From NCBI RefSeq assembly GCF_021917145.1, contig NC_061072.1, forward strand, positions 13,246,742 through 13,310,741: a stretch of 64,000 bases of DNA, read 5' to 3'. Below are positions 57,670-64,000 of this stretch, piece by piece. The first letter of the stretch is position 1. The number at the start of each line of letters is the position of its first letter. Under the pieces are notes generated by a model, which worked only from the letters and a program-made list of their open reading frames with translations, ran no database searches and was not told the DNA's origin. Position numbers and translations under genes: made by a program. This DNA comes from Hypomesus transpacificus (taxonomy: Eukaryota > Chordata > Actinopteri > Osmeriformes > Osmeridae).

Positions 57670-60600
57670 TCACGTCTGGTCTGAGTTGGAGGAGGAAGGG
57701 TGAGTGCCCTGCAGCTGACTGATCTGTCTTCTGAGCTGGACAATCTCTGCCTCCTGCTCCTCAACCCTTCTCTGTAAACCATGGATCACCTACAAGAGAA
57801 AGAGACAGTGGACGCGTCTCCAATCAGTCAGAGAATCTGCTTGTTTGCAACAGAACACACATAACTGCATAGTTTCTGTAAACCATCAACTGGGAATCTG
57901 TATATAGGATTGACTGCCCATGCTTTCCTGCACCCATCGCAAGTTAGGATTCAGCCCTGAGGTCTGTTATCATAGTGTTTCCTACCATGTCTTTGTTGCC
58001 GAAAAGCTCACTCTGCAACAGCTGGGTGGAGCTGGGACGGAGGGAGGGATCTCGTTTGGTGAGCTGCCTGACGTACTTAGCAAGCACGGGCCAGCGCTGG
58101 CAGAAGGATTCGGGGACGTTGCCCTCACGGAGGTCCTCGAGGGTCCGCACCCTCTCCATCTCAGTTCCAAATGGCTGAAACAGCTCCAGGGCCACCACCC
58201 CTACACTGTACATGTCCGACTAAAAGGAAGACCACAGAAATATGGGTAATGACTATTACTCGACTTGTTGTAAAGTGAATTCAAGTTGCAATTGAATCAT
58301 GCAGTCATTCTTTGACCCTTTTCGTGTGTCAAATTAGTTTAGAATGTAAAACCTATGAATCAAGTTACCTTTGAGTCATAATGAGAACCTTCCCGTTGCT
58401 CAGGTGCAGCGTACACAAACGTCCCCACTCCTGTGGTGTGTGAGGAATCTGTAAATAAATCACAAGGAGTTAGTTAGGTATCATGTACACGTAGCGCCAT
58501 CTAGAGGCGCTTTCATAAAAGGTTGCATTTGAACAAAAGTACTTGACTTCAATGACCTGAAAGCTGATGTTGAAGAACCTTTACAATATTCAACAAGCTT
58601 AAAAAATCAATTCTTAAGATTATGTATCTATATATTTCGCTACGACCAGCAGCTCTATAGCTTAATCTGTTGTTCGGCCGTTCCACAAAAATTGCATGAG
58701 CGTGGTTACAGCTGTTGCCAAGTCACACATGTTATACTGGATATTGCTACTCTCAAGTCATCACAGAAAAAGTTGTTCTTCATAGATTTCTCGGATATGA
58801 ATAACAGTTGAATTAATAAATTGCAATATTTGACTTAATTGATTTTGAACATAGAAAGGTAAACTCCTACCAGTGTTGTTTGAGGTGGACGGAAGTGGCT
58901 CACGGTTGTCCATAATGATATCCCGGCAGGCCAGACCAAAGTCTCCTATCTTCACATTGAAGTCATGTCCATGTAGGAAGATATTTCTAGGCTAAAGAAA
59001 AAGAGGAATGTACCTTTAACTGCCACACAAATACATGAGGTCATAATGCTGCTGCAATATTCCAAAACCTTGTGAAGTCAGACATTCAGATGAAAACGAG
59101 TTTTCTTTTTTTTTAAATACAAAATTCAGAGCTAGATAGACCACATTATTTGTGTAATTAAAAAAAGTTAACATATCTTCATGTGTCAATGGGTAACACT
59201 CAAAACAAACCCTGTCTGAGTCCATACTGTATGCACTACAGGATACAGAAAAATAACAAGTTACATTTCTGTGATGGACTACCGGAAGAATTCGATCATG
59301 TGCAGTTTAAACTCCACGAGGCCATTGTACAGGAAGAGTCGCAAAGTATCATTAATCTTTTGAAATCACACCCCGTTAATGAACCTATACAGATTTGGAA
59401 ATATTGCACTGTCTTTTCAGCGCATCAAAAACAGGTGAGCATGTTTTGTTTTCTTTGCGTATTTTCTCATAAAACTAGGGCATGTGTTTGCTAGCGCATA
59501 CCGATATGGAGCGTCACTGTAGACAACAAGAGTGCTTTGACGCACACGTAGGCTACTAGTGGAGATATGATCGACAATTTGACAGCAAACTTACAAATCG
59601 TCAAGAAAAAACAGAACAGTCAGTTCACATACATAGCCTGACAGTAAACCAGAAAGTCAACATTTATTAGACTATTTAAGCCTTCCACTTTGGTTACCAA
59701 CCATAAACCTGGCTTTATTTTCTAAAACAGTATGACAGCTGTCGGAGCAATTGAATTGTATTCCGCAATTTTATCAGAAAACGCATCCCTTATTGTTAAT
59801 ATTGCAAAAAAATACGGGACCAACTCAATGATCAATGGATCGAAATCCAAGCCGTCAAAGGTAAAGAGTTCTTCACGTGAAATTGTTTTTTTCTTTGTAG
59901 TCTAACAAATGTGCTTCAAAATAAGTTTCAAAAACTATTGCGCATACTGTAATTCATCACCACTGACAACTAACCACAATAATAACCACTAAGTTTAATG
60001 AACTGTTATCGCAAAACTCGATTTTCGCTGATCTGGTGCAGATAATAGCGTAAAGAATACATAAAAACAATTCGAATTTTGCAGTTTATTTTCTCAACGT
60101 GCTTATTTGGACATGTTTGTTCTTGTTTTATGCCCCCAGGGTCTTGCTATCCTCCCTCTTCACTTAGCAGCCTCGTATAGGAAAGTTCATAGTATAGAGA
60201 GCTTGTTATTGGCGGGAGCCAACCCTGGAATTAGGTAACCCACCACCATTATTAAATGTTGTTACCTACAGTTTTCAACTATCCTTCGATTATTGTATGA
60301 CCACATATTCACAAGAACCTTGATTAATTCACCATTGACCAATTCATCCAACCATTTGCCCAACCAATATATTGGCCTTTCATTTCCTCTCCTCCCCAGG
60401 GACCAACAGGGTCGTAATGCCCTCCACCTGGTCATCACCCACTGGCCCTACATCCACGCCACCTGGCCCGCACCACAATCACGTTTTCAGACCGCCATGG
60501 CCAGCATGCAGAAGAGGGCAGAGGCCTGCCTACAGGTCCTCTGCAACCATGGAGTCGACCTCAATACTGTGGTGAGTGACCACACTAGCCTCCAAGAGAG

Positions 60601-61089
60601 AACAAGTCAAATCAAACCCAGAGAAGCATTATTTGTTTCTGTCACACTGCCAAATGACCTTCAAGACAGTCCTGTGTTCTGCATCATGTTCCCCAGGTGG
60701 ACAGTGGGAACCGTCAGACAGCCATGCACCTGGCCGTGCGCTTTGCCGCTCTCTCCGCCATCCACATCCTGGCCAGCCACGGGGCCGCTGTCAACACCAC
60801 AGACCTGTGCGGCATGACGCCCCTGCATATGGCCGCCGGCATCCTCAACACAGAGATTGCCGTTTGCCTGATCAAGCTTGGTGCAGATGTCAACAAGGTT
60901 CTTTTGACCTCTTTGTCCATATGTTCTTGCTGCTGCTGTTGTGCCTGAGCAAGTCTCTACCAGCCTCCCTTAGATTTATACTGATGTCCTCTGGGGACAG
61001 ATTTCCATACAATGGATCCAAAAATGAATGGGGTTTTACCTGTAGCCATCCATGCAGTATAAATATGTATACAGTATCACATCAATATC

Positions 61090-61129
<40 letters not shown>

Positions 61130-64000
61130 TATTATAACCAATGACATTGTGTTTGATTTGAAGGCGGTGAGCCACTCGGGGAACAGACCGCTGCACCTGG
61201 CTGCCCTGGCGACAGCCTGCAGGCCAGTGAAGAACATGGACACAGCACTAAGATGCATCACTGAGCTGCTGGACCAGGGGGCAGGTAAGGGCTACGGTTA
61301 CGTCCCTGTGGGGTCCAAACACACACAGCGCATAAATGCACAAACCCCAACACATCAGCGCTCTCCTCCCCCTCCGCAGAGGTGGATGCCGTGAACAACG
61401 TGGGCCGGACGGCCCTCCACGAGGCGTGCAGCGTGGGCAAGGAGTCCGTGGTCAACCTGCTACTGAGGTACGCAGCTCACAAGACTGGACACAAAAGACC
61501 TCAAACGTCCTCGAAACTCAAACATCCGACAATACTTGGGGCGCACTGGATCCATTTACTCATTGTCTTGAAAGCAATGCAACAGTCAGCCAAAAAGGCC
61601 TCCATTGAAATGAAATCAAACTTCTCCTGTGTCATTTACAGAGTTGATGTTTGTTACATTGTTACAATGTTACCTTTCAAATAATGGGATGTCTGTGTTT
61701 GAACCAGGCGTGGTGCCGACATCAACAAGCAGACGCCAGCTGGGGAAAACTGCCTCTTTCTGTTCCTGGACCATCAGCCCAACCTCTGCCACACCTCCCT
61801 GCTGGGCCGCCTGCTCAGCCTCACCTCCCCTCTCACCATCGCCAACGGGGCGGGCCTCCAGCCCAGCACGCTGCTGCTGCCCCAGTACTCCCGTCAGCGA
61901 GAGCAGCTCTTGGCCCTGACCCGGCACCCTCGCAGCCTCATGGACATCTGCATGATCCAGGCGTTCCAGTCTTACGGCTCGTTACGCCGTCAGACCCTGG
62001 CGGAGCTCCTCCCTGAGAGGCTGCACCGCTACGTCCTCTGGGGGAGCTCCTGTGACATCAGCTTTGTCAGCGGCGATGACACGGCCAAGTCCGGCAGCTG
62101 GTCAGACTTGTTTCATCGCGAGGAGCCGCCGGAGAGGGCCAACTCTCTGGACGTCCCCGCACCAGAGCGCCACAGAGCCTCGGAACACTGACACCTTCCG
62201 GACGTTCTAGCAAGTTCCACGGAGGGGGATGCATGACCCACCTCATTAAACTCTTTTCTGATTCTGTTGTTTGAAACTTTAATTCCACCTCAATGCCAGT
62301 AAAATCATAATGAACAGAGATGGTGTTCTACTTCGGTTCCAGGAATGTCACGATGAATGTTACACACCGGACATAACATAAGGTATAATCAGCTGAACCA
62401 CCCGACCCAATCGTTTTTTCTTAGTTTTAAAACAGGGTACTTGTGGTTTACATCTGTTTTTACATCTGTTTTTGATATTGTGTGTATTGTGATAGTGTTA
62501 TTACTGTTAGTATTTGTATTTTGTATTTTTACTGCTGCAAAACAAATTGCCCCTCTGGGGACAAAATAAAGGTTGTAGTTTACTGGACACTGCTCCTTAC
62601 CTTCAGGTCTCTGTGCATGATCCCCCTGGAGTGAAGGTACTCCACACCTTCAAGGACTCTCTTCAGGATGCTAAGAGTCTTCACTGTGTCCACACAGCCG
62701 TACGGATCTGAACACATCAAGCCCAGCAACGCTCAATACACAAAAGTCTTACTAACCCTGACCTAAATGTAATGAGTACATGTCAAACGAGACAAGGTGT
62801 ATGCACTTTAGTCAAAAACGCGTCTTGTTTGAATAGCAGGATTTCGAAGTGGGAAGCGTGTTGCTGTGTAGGGAGCAACTGTCTGTTTACCTGCAGAGCT
62901 GCGTCTGGTGTTCCTCTCAGAGATCCAGTCTTTGAGGGAGAGCTCACACAGCTGCATCTGAATGTACAGCATCAGGTGGAACTGCACCTAAAACATGATC
63001 CAGAGGTCCACAAGCCGGGTTATGTCAGTGCTGTACAGTACACCAATAACGTTGTTTTAATGCTCAGATGTGATTGTTTTGAGCTGCATTAGGAACGAGT
63101 GTAGGTGCAACCTACTGCAAAGCTGCATCCTACCCCAGTCCTAATCCGTACCTTGAAGCAATGTCGTTGAGTATCATGAAAAGCACTGATGACATCATGT
63201 TTCTCACCTCCATGGACGAGTGTTTATCTGTCCACTTCTGGCTGTCCTTGTCAGTGCAGGAGTTGTTGTTCACCTCCAGCCCGTTGGAGTCGTCCTCTGA
63301 GACCCCCGAGCCGTCCCAGCTCACGGCCGGACACGGCTCCTTCAGCGGGGGCCCCACACCCTGGCCCCCCCTCCCCAGGAACACACAGGGAACGTAGTTG
63401 TCTGGGACGAGCTGCATGGTTTTGGGGCACACTGCCTGGCTGGTCTCTCCCTGCTTGGTCGGGGGTTTAGACGCTGCTCGGTCCCTGGAGCAGTTGGAGC
63501 TCTCGAAGACGATGGAGGAGCCGTTGCTGCTAGCAGAACTGTCCTCAGTCCTGGGAGGTCGAGGGGACAATGCAGGCTCACGGTCAGATGCCAACTGGTT
63601 CATGAATGTTCATGCTGTACGTCTTTGAGGAGGTGTGGTGTGGGATGTGCAGTGATAAGTAGACCTCACCTCTCTAGTAGTGCAGGGGACTCCAGTGCTG
63701 GGAGGACTGATTTGAGCTCTGGGGGGGGGGGGGGGGGGGGGGGGGGGGAGAGAAAGTTAAAAATGGAGCCTTTAATTGTGTTTCTAAAAAGACCTACAGG
63801 TGCACAGTTTCACATTGTTATTTTCTAGGCTAGTGTGTGTGGGTGAACTGCTCCTTACTGGTGGCTCTGTTGGGCTGGACGTGCTCCATCCAGGCTGTGT
63901 GGTAGCCCACCACATGGGGATGCTGAAGACTGGAAAGCAATTTCACCTCCCTCAGGACCTGAAACAAAGGCAGGAGGATAGAAGGTTAAATAAGATTTAA
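57670..64000 (-). CDS. eif2ak1: eIF2-alpha kinase 1, heme-regulated inhibitor (HRI), C-terminal 416 residues; N-terminus off the window
   Basis: Exons in view: 63958-63859, 63718-63670, 63550-63208, 62987-62891, 62707-62601, 58991-58871, 58448-58369, 58219-57986 and 57789-57670 (1251 nt, ends in TGA). It phosphorylates eIF2-alpha Ser51 in the cytosol on heme shortage or mitochondrial and oxidative stress, lowering translation. The visible part starts in the kinase N-lobe ([20 protein letters not shown]) and continues through a long Ser-rich kinase insert (mainly the 63550-63208 exon). The C-lobe follows with [31 protein letters not shown] and the HRI-specific [19 protein letters not shown]. 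It ends in a coiled coil starting [12 protein letters not shown]. All catalytic motifs are intact. The first kinase exons and heme-binding N-terminus lie beyond 64000. The 3.6-kb intron between HRDLK and PRN contains ankrd61 on the other strand. Confidence 0.96.
59189..62191 (+). CDS. ankrd61: ankyrin repeat domain-containing protein 61, complete, 7 exons
   Basis: Exons: 59189-59434, 60140-60234, 60400-60571, 60697-60897, 61164-61284, 61380-61467 and 61708-62191. Total 1407 nt or 468 residues, somewhat longer than the human protein (418 as I recall). The start MGNTQN matches the MGN start of the human protein. [25 protein letters not shown] resembles the human KLYEAII...LLRNHPVNQP. Ankyrin repeats follow with [99 protein letters not shown] and [22 protein letters not shown]. 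The C-terminal exon resembles the SOCS-box-like end of the family only weakly. Its function is unknown. The whole gene sits inside one eif2ak1 intron on the opposite strand. The donor after 60897 (GTTCTT) is weak. Confidence 0.92.
59732..59860 (+). CDS. ankrd61: candidate alternative first exon of ankrd61
   Basis: An ATG (A at -3) opens 43 codons that end in phase 0 at a GTAAAG donor, exactly the phase needed to join the shared exon at 60140. The peptide contains [21 protein letters not shown] and so resembles [21 protein letters not shown] from the 59189-59434 exon, suggesting an exon duplication. It is preceded by AAAACAG, but splicing from the first exon into it would put TGA in frame after seven codons. 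It therefore makes sense as an alternative promoter exon, or as a poison exon. Confidence 0.45.
61092..61127. repeat. (TA)n microsatellite
   Basis: About 36 bp of TA repeat in an ankrd61 intron, shortly before the exon at 61164. Confidence 0.95.
62565..62570 (+). terminator. ankrd61: ankrd61 poly(A) signal
   Basis: AATAAA 374 bp after the ankrd61 stop and only 30 bp before the edge (62601) of the next eif2ak1 exon on the opposite strand. The ankrd61 transcript would end at or just inside that exon. Confidence 0.65.
63721..63748. repeat. poly-G tract (poly-C polypyrimidine tract of eif2ak1 acceptor)
   Basis: An uninterrupted G run of about 28 bp directly abuts the minus-strand acceptor AG at 63720-63719. 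Confidence 0.9.

Noticed and set aside
59731-59860. Internal ankrd61 exon spliced after 59434
   Set aside because: In that phase it meets TGA after seven codons, whereas direct joining of 59434 to 60140 matches the human protein without a gap. Kept only as an alternative first exon candidate.

Overview
This is vertebrate, almost certainly teleost fish, nuclear DNA. The genes are split into many short exons with GT-AG introns. The intergenic space is full of CA/GT, GA/CT and poly-G/C microsatellites. A tRNA-derived SINE with a V-SINE-like 3' tail is present. Every recognisable protein is a close match to a vertebrate family. There is nothing bacterial or viral. I read exon boundaries by hand from splice sites, reading frame and remembered human family sequences, so exon edges are good predictions and not transcript-proven. 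|| Layout from left to right: a 12-bp-unit minisatellite (1-520). The last exon of a TMEM114/TMEM235-type four-pass membrane protein (+, 2235-2473). mosmo, modulator of Smoothened (-, 3 coding exons, 7608-4191). uqcrc2, complex III core protein 2 (-, 14 exons, 13370-8940). snu13, the 15.5K L7Ae-family snRNP protein (+, 13958-14778), head-to-head with uqcrc2. crym, mu-crystallin/ketimine reductase (+, 8 exons, 15368-17279). rac1-type Rho GTPase (-, 6 exons, 21786-19148). About 6.7 kb of gene-free intergenic DNA. cyth3, cytohesin-3 (+, 28501-45578, with an approximately 7.9 kb first intron). usp42 deubiquitinase (-, 15 coding exons, 55554-48720). eif2ak1/HRI kinase (-, from the right edge to 57670, N-terminal exons outside the window). 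ankrd61 (+, 59189-62191) lies wholly inside one eif2ak1 intron on the opposite strand. || The genes are not a pathway. They are conserved neighbours: mosmo, uqcrc2 and crym correspond to human 16p12, and rac1, cyth3, usp42, eif2ak1 and ankrd61 to human 7p22.1, here joined in one 60 kb stretch. || The most interesting observations are at the exon level. (1) A 3-nt microexon in cyth3 predicts the diglycine/triglycine PH-domain switch. (2) A phase-0 exon-like segment in uqcrc2 could replace or follow the presequence exon. (3) A second candidate first exon in ankrd61 encodes a paralogous version of the first ankyrin-like segment. (4) A perfect inverted repeat with 25-bp arms sits upstream of usp42. 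I found no wholly new multi-gene system.
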